Assembly (NCBI GenBank): GCA_947497265.1
Contig: CANMFP010000002.1
Location: 310,001-374,000 of the forward strand
Reading direction: 5' to 3'
DNA: 64,000 nt
Source of the DNA: an uncultured Isoptericola sp.
Lineage (GTDB): Bacteria; Actinomycetota; Actinomycetes; Actinomycetales; Cellulomonadaceae
Shown: positions 54,104 to 63,083 of the stretch, piece by piece
Layout: the number at the start of each line of letters is the position of its first letter
Numbering within the stretch: the stretch's first letter is position 1
Notes under the pieces: model-generated
Database searches by the model: none
Told to the model about the DNA's origin: nothing
Seen by the model: only the letters and a program-made list of their open reading frames with translations
Translations under genes and position numbers: made by a program

Positions 54104-55312
54104 TCAGGAGGAGACGAGCAGCGGGACGATCATCTCGACGGGCGTCAGCGACCCGTGGACGCCGGGCATCCGCCGCGCACCCTCAGGGTGCAGCCGGGAG
54201 TCGACGACGGTCGCACTGCCGCGGGCCGCGACGAGCACGTCGCCCACGGCGGGCAGCACGTGTTCCGCGACCGGCCCGAGCCAGCCGGCGTCGATCGCAT
54301 CGTCCCGCAGCGCCACGAACGCGTCGTCGCCGAGGACGTCGGCCCACCGTGCGGCCACGGCGGCAGGATCCGCGCCGGGCGCGACGTAGACGTGCGTCGC
54401 GCGGGGCTCGCCGCCGAGGAGCACGACGTCCTGGTCGAGCGCCGGCTCGGCACCGACGTCGTACTGCCGTGCCATGTCGGTCGCGACCTGGCCGTGGTCG
54501 GCGGTGACGAGCACCAGCGTGCCGGCCGGCACGCTGGCGGCGAGCCGGCGCAGCTCGGCGTCGGTCGCCTCCAGGGCGTCGCCCCACTGCCACGAATCGG
54601 GGCCGTGCTTGTGCCCGACGGTGTCGACGTCGGCCTGGTAGAGGTAGACGAGACCGTCGTCGCGCAGGGCGCGCAGCGTGGCGTCGACCCGGTCGGAGAA
54701 CTTCTCGGCGACGACGTAGCGTGGACCGCGCAGCGCGGCCCGGGTCATCCCCGACCCGGCGAACTTGGCCGGTCCGGGCGCGACGACGCTCACCCCGGCG
54801 CCCAGCACCTCGAAGACGGTGGGCTCTCGCTGCAGCTCTGCCGGGTCGGTGCGCAGCGGTGCGGAGGTCTTGGTCCCGGGCCGGTAGGGGTCGGACTGCT
54901 CGTTCCAGGACACCATGGTGGCCAGCCCGCCGGTGCCGGGGTTGCGCTGGGTGTAGCCGACGAGGCCGGTACGCCCCGGCGACGTCCCGGTCCCGAGCGT
55001 GGCGAGCGCGGCCGCCGTCGTCGACGGGAAGCTGGTGATCAGCGAGCGCGCGTCCGGCAGGAGCCGGCGGAGGAACGGCGCGTGCCCGCCACGCTCCACG
55101 AGGTTGTGCATGCCGAGGCCGTCCACGAGGACGACGACGACGCGGCGCGCTGCGGGCAGGCCGAACGCGGCCGCGCAGTCGATCGACCGCAGCCCGGTGC
55201 TGGTGGTCAGGTCGACACCGAGGGCTCCCGCGGCGGCGGGCAGGACGGCGGCCAGCGAGTCGCTGCCGTACGACGGCGCGACGAGGTCGTCAGGCAGCAG
55301 GACCGACGTCAT
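54104..55312 (-). CDS. Alkaline-phosphatase-superfamily nucleotide pyrophosphatase/phosphodiesterase
   Basis: 402 residues of the type-I phosphodiesterase (NPP) family. Metal and nucleophile motifs: VVVVLVDGLGMHNL (first Asp), SFPSTTAAALATLGTGTSPGRTG (nucleophile Thr in PSTTAAA), YQADVDTVGHKHGPDS (Asp and His) and LVLVTADHGQVATD (DH), with a later His. The set is complete, so it should be active on a phosphodiester or pyrophosphate. No signal peptide, so it acts in the cytosol. The ATG overlaps the stop of the DUF5998 gene (ATGA, 55309-55312). Confidence 0.88.
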   Translation of the reverse strand: MTSVLLPDDLVAPSYGSDSLAAVLPAAAGALGVDLTTSTGLRSIDCAAAFGLPAARRVVVVLVDGLGMHNLVERGGHAPFLRRLLPDARSLITSFPSTTAAALATLGTGTSPGRTGLVGYTQRNPGTGGLATMVSWNEQSDPYRPGTKTSAPLRTDPAELQREPTVFEVLGAGVSVVAPGPAKFAGSGMTRAALRGPRYVVAEKFSDRVDATLRALRDDGLVYLYQADVDTVGHKHGPDSWQWGDALEATDAELRRLAASVPAGTLVLVTADHGQVATDMARQYDVGAEPALDQDVVLLGGEPRATHVYVAPGADPAAVAARWADVLGDDAFVALRDDAIDAGWLGPVAEHVLPAVGDVLVAARGSATVVDSRLHPEGARRMPGVHGSLTPVEMIVPLLVSS

Positions 55313-55908
55313 CGGGCGGCGCGCCCGCCCACCCCGGTGGCGGCGGAGAGCTCGCGGGCGAACGCGGCGGCGCGGCGGACGGCGTCCCGGCCCTCGGCGG
55401 CGTCGGAGACGCGCACGACGATGTCGTCGGGCGTGATCTGCCCGGTGTACCCGTGGTCGGCGTCGCAGCTCGGGTCTGGGCACTGCGCAGGCTCCAGGTC
55501 GAGGCGGGACACCGCTCCCCAGCCGACCGCGAGCGTCAGCTCGGCGGCGCTGTCGCCGGGCCGATGGTCGGCGGGCTCGGCCACCACGTGGGTCAGCGCG
55601 ACGGACCGGACCTCCCCGAGCGGCACGGCTTCGGTGGTGGCCGCGGCGGACGACGGGTTGGCAGCGTCGCCCTCGTGGTCGTCGACGTGCGCGGCGACCA
55701 GCCGCGTGGGCGTCAGCGCGAGCACGGTCAGGTGGCGACGCACCTGGCTGTCGAAGGTCGTCTCCGCCTGGACGAGGTGCGCGAGGACCGGCTCGTCGGC
55801 GATCGCGACGTCGATAACGTCGTTGACCAGGTCCGGGTAGTACCCGGCCCGGAACACGTGGGCGGTCAGGTCGTCACGAAGGTTCTTGCGAGTGGTCGCG
55901 GAAGGCAC
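55309..55908 (-). CDS. DUF5998 family protein
   Basis: 199 residues: TTRKNLRDDLTAHVFRAGYYPDLVNDVIDVAIADEPVLAHLVQAETTFD, HLTVLALTPTRLVAAHVDDHEGD, EVRSVALTHVV, PAQCPDPSCDADHGYTGQITPDDIVVRVSDAAEG. This matches DUF5998, an actinobacterial family of unknown function with a C-rich CPDPSCDADHGY loop. Translationally coupled to the phosphodiesterase. I prefer the GTG at 55908 to an upstream in-frame start, which would add a Pro/Gly/Trp-rich tail. Confidence 0.85.
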   Translation of the reverse strand: MPSATTRKNLRDDLTAHVFRAGYYPDLVNDVIDVAIADEPVLAHLVQAETTFDSQVRRHLTVLALTPTRLVAAHVDDHEGDAANPSSAAATTEAVPLGEVRSVALTHVVAEPADHRPGDSAAELTLAVGWGAVSRLDLEPAQCPDPSCDADHGYTGQITPDDIVVRVSDAAEGRDAVRRAAAFARELSAATGVGGRAAR

Positions 55909-55985
55909 CCGCCCATCTTCCCACTTCCTCGCCCCCGGTGGCACCGGGCTGTGGACGGCGGTCCCCGAGCCCGGTCACGCCCCGC

Positions 55986-58706
55986 TCAGCCCGGCAGCGC
56001 GCGGCGCAGCGAGTCGGCCCGGCGACCCGCAGGACGCAGCCGCACGCTGGCGTGCAGGACCGACGCACCCTGCTCGGCCACCACCACGGGGTACAGCTCG
56101 AGCGACGCGAGCTCGGGCAGGTCGTCCGCCATGACCGACGCCCGCGCGAGGACGTCCTCGAGCGCGTCGACGTCGGCCGGTGGCGCTCCCCCGTACCCGT
56201 ACAGCCGGGGCGCGGCCCGCACCGTGCTGACCAGCGCCGAGACGTCCACGTCCGTCAGCGGCGGGATGCCGTGCGCGACGTCGTCGAGCAGGTCGACGGC
56301 ATCGCCCGCCAGCCCGAAGGACACCATCGGGCCGAACAGCGGGTCCTCGGCCGAGCGCACCACGCAGGCGACGCCCGGCGGAGCCATGGCCTGCACCTCG
56401 AGCTCCGGGGCCTCGCTCCCCAGCACGGCCTGCGCGACCGTCTGCAGGCGCGCGACGTCGGAGCGCAGGTCGTCCGGATCGCTGATGTCGAGCCGCACTC
56501 CCCCGAGGTCGTTGCGGTGCCGCAGCGCCGGCGAGGCGCTCTTGAGCGCGACCGGCCAGCCGAGCTCGTCCGCGGCCGCGACGGCCTCGTCGGCCGTGCG
56601 GACGGGCACCGAGCGCCAGAGCCGGATGCCGTAGCAGTCCAGCAGCTCGGCCGCCTCGGTCGCGTCGAGGTCACGGGCGTCGGACTCCGCGGCCCAACGC
56701 TCGACGAGCCGGCGCGCGCGGCGCGCGTCCACGCCGTCGGGCATCACGTAGTGGCCGCGCTCCTCGGCGCGCGATCCGGCGTGCTCGACGACCTTGCCGA
56801 GCGCCACGACGGCGTCCTCCGGGGTGGAGAACGCCGGGATCCGGACGATGCGGCCGTCCGGCGCCTCGGCGGCGAGCTCGTCCGGCATGCCGTGCAGCCC
56901 GAGCATGGAGGCCACCGTGGTACGGCCCGTGCGGGCGGCCGCTTCCGCCACCGCACGGGCGATCGCCCCGGTGCGAGGCTGGACCACAGGCACGTCCACG
57001 ACGACGACGGCGTCGCAGGCGCCGGGCGCGTAGAGCGCGTCGACGGTCTGGGCGATCTGCTCCTCGCGGGCATGGGGAGGCAGGAAGTCGCTCGAGGCGG
57101 CCACCGTCAGACCGGCCGACGCCGCGGCCTCCGCGACGAGGGCCGCGAGCGCCGCCGACGACGCGAGGATCCCCACGCGGCTCCCGGCGGGCAGCGGCTG
57201 GTGGGCCAGGACCTGGGCGATGTCCATGAGCTGGTGGGTGTTGGCCGCCTGGATGACGCCGGACTGGCGCAGCAGCTCGTCGAGCAGCCGCCGGGGCGCG
57301 TGCGTGGCGCGAACCGCGTGCCCGGGCGGGACCACCTGGCCGGAACGGCCCGCCGTGGCGACCACCACCGGCTTGACGGCGGACAGCCGCCGCGCGATCC
57401 GCGAGAACTTGCGCGGGTTGCCGATGGACTCCAGGTACAGGCACACGACCTCGGTGGCGTCGTCGTCCTGCCAGAACTGCATGAGGTCGTTGCCGGAGAC
57501 GTCGGCTCGGTGCCCCGCCGAGACGAGGGAGGAGACGCCGAGGCCGCGCCGTTCGAGCGTGGCCGTCAGCGTGACGGCGGCTGCGGCGGACTGGCAGAAC
57601 AGGCCGACGACGCCGGGTCGGGGCGGGCGCAGCGCGAGGCTCGCCCGCAGCGCGCCGCTCGGCGTGGTGGTCAGCACCCCGTAGGAGACGGGGCCGACGA
57701 CGCGCATCCCGGCGGCGTGCGCGGTGCGCAGCAGCTCGCGGCGTCGCTCCAGACCCTCGGAGCCGACCTCGGCGTAGCCGCCCGAGAGGACGACGACGCC
57801 GCGCGCGCCGGTGAGGGCGAGCCGGCGCACCGTCTCGACGGCGACGTCCGGCGTGACGGCCAGCAGCGCCAGGTCCACCGGCCCGACGGCGTCCCACCCG
57901 GTCGCGTGCTCCACGCCCTCGGGCACGTCGCCCGGCGGGTCGAGGACGACGAGCTCGGTGCCACCGGGGTCGTTCTGGTGCGCGTCCAGCACGCGCTGGG
58001 CGAGCAGCGCCTCCGGCGTGCCGTCGTCGTGCGCCTGCCCCTCCGAGCCCGGCCCGACCAGCAGGACGCGGCGCGCGGAGAGCAGCCCCGCCATGGAACG
58101 CGCCTCGGCGCGGTGCTCGCGATCCGCCATGACGGCGCGGGAGCGTTCGGTGGGGTCGAGGTCGATGCCCACCGTCACGATGCCGTCGTCCAGGTGCTGG
58201 CTGATCTCGAAGCCCGCGTCGCGGAAGACACCCAGCATCGAGGCGTTCTGCGGCAGCACCTCGGCGGTGAAGCGGCGCACGCCCCGCTCCCGGGCGGCCG
58301 CCGCCACGTGCTCCAGGAGCACCGAGGCGAGGCCCTTGCCCTGCACGGAGTCGGCGATGTTGAACGCGACCTCCGCCTCGCCGTCGGCGATGACGTCGAA
58401 GCGGGCGACGCCGAGGATGTCCTCCCGCTGCGAGCCGTCCTCGTCGTGGCCGGGACGGACCGCCACCAGCGCGGCACGGTCGTGGTGGTCGAGGGTGACC
58501 AGACGGCGCAGCTCACGATCGGTCAGGCGCGCGATCGGGGCGAAGAACCGGAAGTAGGTGGAACGCTCCGACTGGCCCGTGTGGAACCGCTGCAGCGCGT
58601 CGGCGTCCTCGGGACAGATCGGGCGCACGTGCATCGTGGTCCCGTCGCGGAGCACGACGTCGGCCTCCCACTCGACCGGGTAGGAGGCTGGGCGCTGATC
58701 GTCCAT
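55986..58706 (-). CDS. GNAT acetyltransferase fused to NDP-forming acyl-CoA synthetase (Pat-like)
   Basis: 906 residues. Residues 15-185 are a GNAT domain (VLRDGTTMHVRPICPEDADALQRFH; EVAFNIADSVQGKGLASVLLEHVAAAARERGV, the acetyl-CoA pyrophosphate loop). Next comes an ADP-forming acetyl-CoA synthetase-like CoA-binding and ligase region (about 215-660; GLFCQSAAAAVTLTATLERRGLG, ADVSGNDLMQFW), then an ATP-grasp domain (about 690-890; WPVALKSASPALRHRNDLGGVRLDI). The layout is that of actinobacterial and enteric Pat protein-lysine acetyltransferases, with the GNAT domain at the N-terminus. In the catalytic-His region the usual SHTGAL reads THAPRRL, so synthetase activity is doubtful. It likely acetylates metabolic enzymes in response to acetyl-CoA. 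Confidence 0.87.
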   Translation of the reverse strand: MDDQRPASYPVEWEADVVLRDGTTMHVRPICPEDADALQRFHTGQSERSTYFRFFAPIARLTDRELRRLVTLDHHDRAALVAVRPGHDEDGSQREDILGVARFDVIADGEAEVAFNIADSVQGKGLASVLLEHVAAAARERGVRRFTAEVLPQNASMLGVFRDAGFEISQHLDDGIVTVGIDLDPTERSRAVMADREHRAEARSMAGLLSARRVLLVGPGSEGQAHDDGTPEALLAQRVLDAHQNDPGGTELVVLDPPGDVPEGVEHATGWDAVGPVDLALLAVTPDVAVETVRRLALTGARGVVVLSGGYAEVGSEGLERRRELLRTAHAAGMRVVGPVSYGVLTTTPSGALRASLALRPPRPGVVGLFCQSAAAAVTLTATLERRGLGVSSLVSAGHRADVSGNDLMQFWQDDDATEVVCLYLESIGNPRKFSRIARRLSAVKPVVVATAGRSGQVVPPGHAVRATHAPRRLLDELLRQSGVIQAANTHQLMDIAQVLAHQPLPAGSRVGILASSAALAALVAEAAASAGLTVAASSDFLPPHAREEQIAQTVDALYAPGACDAVVVVDVPVVQPRTGAIARAVAEAAARTGRTTVASMLGLHGMPDELAAEAPDGRIVRIPAFSTPEDAVVALGKVVEHAGSRAEERGHYVMPDGVDARRARRLVERWAAESDARDLDATEAAELLDCYGIRLWRSVPVRTADEAVAAADELGWPVALKSASPALRHRNDLGGVRLDISDPDDLRSDVARLQTVAQAVLGSEAPELEVQAMAPPGVACVVRSAEDPLFGPMVSFGLAGDAVDLLDDVAHGIPPLTDVDVSALVSTVRAAPRLYGYGGAPPADVDALEDVLARASVMADDLPELASLELYPVVVAEQGASVLHASVRLRPAGRRADSLRRALPG

Positions 58707-58728
58707 CCGAGCAGGCTATCCGGTAGAC

Positions 58729-58752
58729 CCCGCGAGGGGGTAGCATCGCGGG
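58729..58752. promoter_or_regulatory. Inverted repeat at the MazEF start, candidate operator
   Basis: CCCGCGA (58729-58735) and TCGCGGG (58746-58752), 10 bases apart, end two bases before the antitoxin ATG. A TAGCAT between the arms could be the -10 box. It suits autoregulation by the antitoxin. Confidence 0.5.
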
Positions 58753-58753
58753 T

Positions 58754-58987
58754 ATGAAGGTGAGTGTGAGTATCAGGGAGCAGGATCTCCGCTACCTGGA
58801 CACCTACGCCGAGCGCGAAGGGCTCCCGTCACGCTCGGCCACCATCCACGCCGCGATCAAGGCGCTGCAGGTCCACGACCTGGAGGCCGAGTACGCGGAA
58901 GCGATCGAGGAATGGGCGGACTCCGACGACGCGGACGCGTGGGACGGGACCGTCGGCGACGGACTGGACGGCGATGCGACGCGGTGA
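58754..58987 (+). CDS. mazE: MazE-like ribbon-helix-helix antitoxin
   Basis: 77 residues. The N-terminal half is a ribbon-helix-helix DNA-binding domain (KVSVSIREQDLRYLDTYAEREGLPSRSATIHAAIKALQVHDL), and the acidic C-terminus (EYAEAIEEWADSDDADAWDG) is the toxin-binding tail. Its end overlaps the toxin start by 14 bases. An inverted repeat sits on its start. Together these make a complete type II antitoxin. Confidence 0.88.
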   Translation: MKVSVSIREQDLRYLDTYAEREGLPSRSATIHAAIKALQVHDLEAEYAEAIEEWADSDDADAWDGTVGDGLDGDATR

Positions 58988-59324
58988 GATCTGGTTCGCC
59001 GACCTCGACCCGTCGCGAGGCTCCGAGTCCAACAAGATCCGGCCCGTCGCCATCGTGTCCAACGACGCGCACAACAGGGTGGCGCAACGCCTCGGCCGCG
59101 GCGTCCTCACGGTCGTTCCGTTGACCAGCAGCACTCGCCGAGTGCTGACGTTCCAGGTGTTGGTCGACCAGGAGTCGTCCGGGTTGCCGCGGAAGTCCAA
59201 GGCGCAGGCCGAGCAAGTCCACGCGCTGGACGTGTCCCGACTGGTCGAGCGGGCGGGTCGCCTCACCCGCGAGCAGCTCGCGGCTGTCGATGACGCGCTG
59301 AGACTGCACCTCGACCTGAGTTGA
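58974..59324 (+). CDS. mazF: MazF-family mRNA endoribonuclease toxin
   Basis: 116-residue PemK/MazF toxin. MRRGEIWFADLDPSRGSESNKIRPVAIVSND carries the Arg-Pro of the active site, TVVPLTSSTRR the catalytic Thr/Ser region, and SGLPRKSKAQAEQVHALDVSRLVERAGRLT the conserved C-terminal part. All expected residues are present, so it should cleave RNA when free. Overlaps the antitoxin gene by 14 bases. Just downstream is a decayed SDR gene. Confidence 0.92.
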   Translation: MRRGEIWFADLDPSRGSESNKIRPVAIVSNDAHNRVAQRLGRGVLTVVPLTSSTRRVLTFQVLVDQESSGLPRKSKAQAEQVHALDVSRLVERAGRLTREQLAAVDDALRLHLDLS

Positions 59325-59329
59325 AGCGG

Positions 59330-59700
59330 CCGACACCCCGCCGATCCTGGAACGCCACCGCGTCACGCCGAAGGCCATCATCAGCACCATCGCGCCCTCG
59401 CGGGCCGACTCCGTCACCCCGCGACCCATCGCCGCCCTCTGGTCGACGTCGATCATCTCCCGCGAGATCCGCTGCCAGTCCGCGTAGTCCACGGTCTCGA
59501 TCGGGTGATGGCGGCGTGTGCTGGGCGCGATCGTCGCGTTGTCGACGAGGACGTCGACTCCCCGAGCGCCTCGGTCGCCGCCGTGACGATGCTCTCGGCG
59601 CCCTCCGGCCGCTGCCTTCCGCAGTTTCGCCACGATGCTCCTCGGGCAAGTGAAGCATCTTGGGAACGGCACCCACTTCGAGCGGGTCGACCCCGGGGCG
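59330..59700 (-). pseudogene. Decayed short-chain dehydrogenase/reductase
   Basis: No intact gene lies between mazF and parC on either strand, but minus-strand frames carry pieces of one SDR. One frame reads [12 protein letters not shown] (59570-59605). After a frameshift near 59560 another continues VDVLVDNATIAPSTRRHHPIETVDYADWQRISREMIDVDQRAAMGRGVTES (down to about 59405). The VDVLVDNA strand is the SDR NNAG motif with Asn-to-Asp change; the catalytic Ser/Tyr/Lys part is absent. The N-terminal Rossmann motif is missing too. This is an old, degraded remnant. Confidence 0.7.
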
Positions 59701-59850
59701 TTGCCGTTCGCAGGCATCGAGGGCGGCTCCGGCCCGCCTGCACCGCCCTCCCGCGCGGTGGCGCTACGCTTCCCTCGAACGTCCGTACGGGGCCGTGCGC
59801 CGCCGTCGGGCACCACGCCGCAGCGAGAACGACCCAGGGAGCCGCACCGC

Positions 59851-62340
59851 ATGGCGCGCAAGAAGGCCGCAGCCGTCGCCGACGAGCCGTTCGACGAGAA
59901 GATCGTCGACATCGACGTCGCCGCAGAGATGGAGACGTCGTTCCTCGAGTACGCGTACTCCGTCATCTACTCGCGTGCGCTCCCGGACGCGCGGGACGGG
60001 CTCAAGCCCGTGCACCGCCGCATCCTGTACATGATGTCCGACATGGGGCTGCGCCCCGACCGGGCGTACGTGAAGTCGTCCCGCGTGGTCGGCGAGGTGA
60101 TGGGTAAGCTCCACCCGCACGGCGACGCCGCGATCTACGACGCGCTCGTCCGTCTCGCCCAGGACTTCTCCATGCGCCTTCCCCTGGTGGACGGTCACGG
60201 AAACTTCGGCTCGCTCGACGACGGCCCTGCCGCCCCTCGTTACACCGAGGCCCGCCTCGCTCCTCCGTCGATGGCGATGACGGCCGGGCTGGACGAAGAC
60301 GTCGTCGACTTCGTCCCGAACTACGACAACAAGCTCACCCAGCCCGAGGTGCTGCCCTCGGCCGTGCCGAACCTCCTCGTCAACGGGGCGTCCGGCATCG
60401 CGGTGGGCATGGCCACGAACATGCCGCCGCACAACCTCGTCGAGGTCGTCGCCGCCGGTCAGCACCTGCTGGCCAACCCGGAGGCGACCCTCGAGGACGT
60501 CATGCGCTACATCCCGGGGCCGGACCTGCCCACGGGCGGCAAGATCGTCGGGCTCGACGGCGTCCGGGACGCCTACCGCACCGGCCGCGGCTCGTTCCGC
60601 ACCCGCTCGACGGCGCGCATCGAGAACGTCACGCCACGCCGCAAGGGCATCGTCGTCACCGAGCTGCCGTACACGGTGGGTCCGGAGAAGGTGATCGAGA
60701 AGATCGCCGACGGCGTCAAGAACAAGAAGATCCAGGGCGTCACCAACGTCCAGGACCTCACCGACCGCTCCCACGGCATGCGGCTGGTCATCGAGGTCAA
60801 GACCGGGTTCGACCCGGAGGCCGTGCTCGAACAGCTCTACCGGACGACGCCGCTCGAGGACTCGTTCGGGATCAACAACGTCTCGCTCGTGGACGGGCAG
60901 CCACGCACCCTCGGGCTGCTCGACCTGCTCCGGGTGTGGGTCGACCACCGCGTCGACGTGGTGCGGCGTCGCTCCACGTTCCGGCTGGGCAAGCGCAAGG
61001 ACCGCCTGCACCTCGTGGAAGGCCTGCTGGTCGCGATCCTCGACATCGACGAGGTCATCCAGGTCATCCGCACCTCGGACGACGCCGCCACGGCCCGCGA
61101 GCGCCTGCAGTCCGTGTTCGACCTGTCCGAGCCGCAGGCCTCCTACATCCTCGACCTGCAGCTGCGCCGTCTGACCAAGTTCTCCCGCATCGAGCTCGAG
61201 ACCGAGAAGTCCGAGCTCGAGAAGGAGATCGCCGCGCTGGAGGAGATCCTCGGCGACGAGGCGAAGCTCCACGCCGTCGTCTCGGACGAGATGGGCGACG
61301 TCGCCGCCACCTACGGCACGCCCCGCCGGACGGTGCTGCTCGACTCCGCCGGTGGCACGGCGTCGTCGGCTGCCGGCACACCGGCCGCACGTGGGCGCAA
61401 GGCTCCCGCGATCGACCTGGAGATCAAGGACGCGCCCACCCGCGTGCTGCTGTCCGCGACGGGCCTGCTGGCACGCACCTCGGGTGAGGGCGCGGAGGCC
61501 CCGGTCGAGCGTGCCGGACGGCGGCACGCGCACGACGCGCTGCTCGGTGACGTCGAGGCGTCGACGCGCGCCGAGGTCGGGCTGGTGACCACCGCCGGAC
61601 GGCTGCACAAGATCTCGGTGATGGAGCTGCCGTCGCTGCCCGCCACCGACGGTCCGCCGTCACTGTCCGGCGGGGTCCCCGTGCGCGAGATGGTCACGCT
61701 GGACCCGGGCGAGGAGGCGCTGGCCGTGGTCTCCCTGGCCGAGGACGCCCCGACGCTGGCCGTGGGGACCCGCCAGGGTGTGGTCAAGCGGATCGCGCCA
61801 GGCGACAAGCCCCGCAACGGTGACGTCTGGGACGTGATCTCGCTCAAGGACGGCGACGCCGTGGTCGGTGCCGCACCCGCGGCGGACGATGACGAGGTGG
61901 TGTTCGTCTCCTCGGACGCGAGCCTGCTGCACTTCGACGCCTCGGCCGTCCGGCCGCAGGGACGGTCCGCGGCCGGCATGGCGGGCATCCGGCTGGCGGC
62001 CGGGCAGCGGGTCGTGTTCTTCGGGGTCGCCCGGGCCGCCACGCGCGACCTGCACGCCGTGGTGACCATCGCCGGTGCCGCCGACGCGCTGTCGGGCACC
62101 GGTGCCGCCTCCGCCAAGGTCACCCCGTACGAGCTCTACCCCGGCAAGGGCCGCGCTACCGGCGGGGTGCGTGCGCACCGGTTCCTGAAGGGCGAGGACT
62201 CCCTCGTGCTGGCGTGGGTCGGCGAAGGGCCGGCACGGGCGGTCGGCTCCGGCGGTCAGCCCGCCGAGCTGCCCGAGGAGAGCCCGCGCCGCGACGGCTC
62301 GGGGACGCCCCTGGCCAGCCCTGTCGCAGCGATCGGCTGA
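59851..62340 (+). CDS. parC: DNA topoisomerase IV subunit A
   Basis: 829 residues. The breakage-reunion domain has [75 protein letters not shown] and the catalytic Tyr in APRYTEARL (about residue 133). A coiled region ([21 protein letters not shown]) precedes a beta-pinwheel C-terminal domain (from about 490). That domain has no QRRGGKG GyrA box, so I call ParC rather than GyrA. It decatenates chromosomes with ParE. The quinolone-pocket Ser positions read Ala-Ala ([10 protein letters not shown]). ATG at 59851. Confidence 0.93.
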   Translation: MARKKAAAVADEPFDEKIVDIDVAAEMETSFLEYAYSVIYSRALPDARDGLKPVHRRILYMMSDMGLRPDRAYVKSSRVVGEVMGKLHPHGDAAIYDALVRLAQDFSMRLPLVDGHGNFGSLDDGPAAPRYTEARLAPPSMAMTAGLDEDVVDFVPNYDNKLTQPEVLPSAVPNLLVNGASGIAVGMATNMPPHNLVEVVAAGQHLLANPEATLEDVMRYIPGPDLPTGGKIVGLDGVRDAYRTGRGSFRTRSTARIENVTPRRKGIVVTELPYTVGPEKVIEKIADGVKNKKIQGVTNVQDLTDRSHGMRLVIEVKTGFDPEAVLEQLYRTTPLEDSFGINNVSLVDGQPRTLGLLDLLRVWVDHRVDVVRRRSTFRLGKRKDRLHLVEGLLVAILDIDEVIQVIRTSDDAATARERLQSVFDLSEPQASYILDLQLRRLTKFSRIELETEKSELEKEIAALEEILGDEAKLHAVVSDEMGDVAATYGTPRRTVLLDSAGGTASSAAGTPAARGRKAPAIDLEIKDAPTRVLLSATGLLARTSGEGAEAPVERAGRRHAHDALLGDVEASTRAEVGLVTTAGRLHKISVMELPSLPATDGPPSLSGGVPVREMVTLDPGEEALAVVSLAEDAPTLAVGTRQGVVKRIAPGDKPRNGDVWDVISLKDGDAVVGAAPAADDDEVVFVSSDASLLHFDASAVRPQGRSAAGMAGIRLAAGQRVVFFGVARAATRDLHAVVTIAGAADALSGTGAASAKVTPYELYPGKGRATGGVRAHRFLKGEDSLVLAWVGEGPARAVGSGGQPAELPEESPRRDGSGTPLASPVAAIG

Positions 62341-62367
62341 TCACCCCCCCACCCGCCGTGGCGAGGA

Positions 62368-62772
62368 TCAGACGGAGACGACGGCGAGCGTGTCGAGCTC
62401 GGTCAGCGGCGCGAAGTCGTCGTCCTGCGTGACAACGGGCAGCTCGTTCGCGAGCGCGATGGAGGCGATCCAGAGGTCGTTGACGTTGATCCTGCGTCCG
62501 GCCTCGGCGAGCCGGACACGGAGACGAGCCCAGTGCGACGCAGCAGTCGCGTCCACAGGGAGGAACTCGAGGTGGGCGATCGAGTCCAGTGTCGCGAGCC
62601 GCCGGGCGCGGGTCTCGGAGTCCTTGGCTGCCAGCACGCCGGCCTGAAGTTCTGCACGAGTGATGACCGAGACGAACGACTCGTCGGGGAGCGCCGCGCT
62701 GTCGAGCGTCCTGCCGGACTCGGACGCGATGAAGACACTCGTGTCGAGCAGACCCCGAGGACTTGGTGCCAT
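62368..62772 (-). CDS. vapC: VapC-type PIN-domain toxin
   Basis: 134-residue PIN ribonuclease. The acidic residues of the active site are in GLLDTSVFIASE (Asp), SVITRAELQAGVL (Glu), INVNDLWIASIAL (Asp) and VVTQDDDFAPL (Asp). It is expected to cleave RNA, probably tRNA or rRNA. The ATG at 62772 overlaps the antitoxin stop (TGATG); a GTG one codon earlier is possible. It is convergent with parC, 27 bases away. Confidence 0.92.
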   Translation of the reverse strand: MAPSPRGLLDTSVFIASESGRTLDSAALPDESFVSVITRAELQAGVLAAKDSETRARRLATLDSIAHLEFLPVDATAASHWARLRVRLAEAGRRINVNDLWIASIALANELPVVTQDDDFAPLTELDTLAVVSV

Positions 62773-63032
62773 CACCGGATGGGCCCGAGCTCGTCGCCGG
62801 TGCTGTCCGCGAGCGCAGCCAGATCCTCGCGCAGGCCCGCATCTGCTTGGACGGTGCCCAAGATCTTCTGGAGCTCAGCACGTCGAAGCGAGCGGGCGCG
62901 TGTCGACGTGACGGGACCGATCTCCGCGACCGGCGCTCCGTGCTGGGTCACCGTGACGTGGTCGCCTGCGGCGACGCGCCGCAGCACCTCGGCTGTGTGG
63001 TTCCGTAGGTCGCGACTGGCGATGGTCGACAT
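62772..63032 (-). CDS. vapB: Phd/YefM-family antitoxin
   Basis: 86 residues. The Phd/YefM fold is clear in MSTIASRDLRNHTAEVLRRVAAGDHVTVTQHGAPVAEIGPV, with a C-terminal toxin-binding region (LQKILGTVQADAGLREDLAALADSTGDELG). Overlaps the toxin start, the usual antitoxin-first order. An inverted repeat lies over its start codon. Confidence 0.92.
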   Translation of the reverse strand: MSTIASRDLRNHTAEVLRRVAAGDHVTVTQHGAPVAEIGPVTSTRARSLRRAELQKILGTVQADAGLREDLAALADSTGDELGPIR

Positions 63033-63059
63033 GTGCGCAAGTGTAGCGGCCAGCGCACA
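63032..63059 (-). promoter_or_regulatory. VapBC promoter/operator
   Basis: TGTGCGC (63032-63038) and GCGCACA (63053-63059) flank a TACACT -10-like hexamer (minus strand, 63045-63040) 7 bases from the antitoxin ATG. The layout suits a leaderless, autorepressed message. Confidence 0.55.
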
Positions 63060-63083
63060 CCCGCGTACTGGACCGCCCGGCCG

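Noticed and set aside
59635-59850. An N-terminal extension of ParC
   Set aside because: The upstream in-frame sequence has no similarity to topoisomerases and includes the SDR remnant on the other strand; the ATG at 59851 begins the usual MARKK start.
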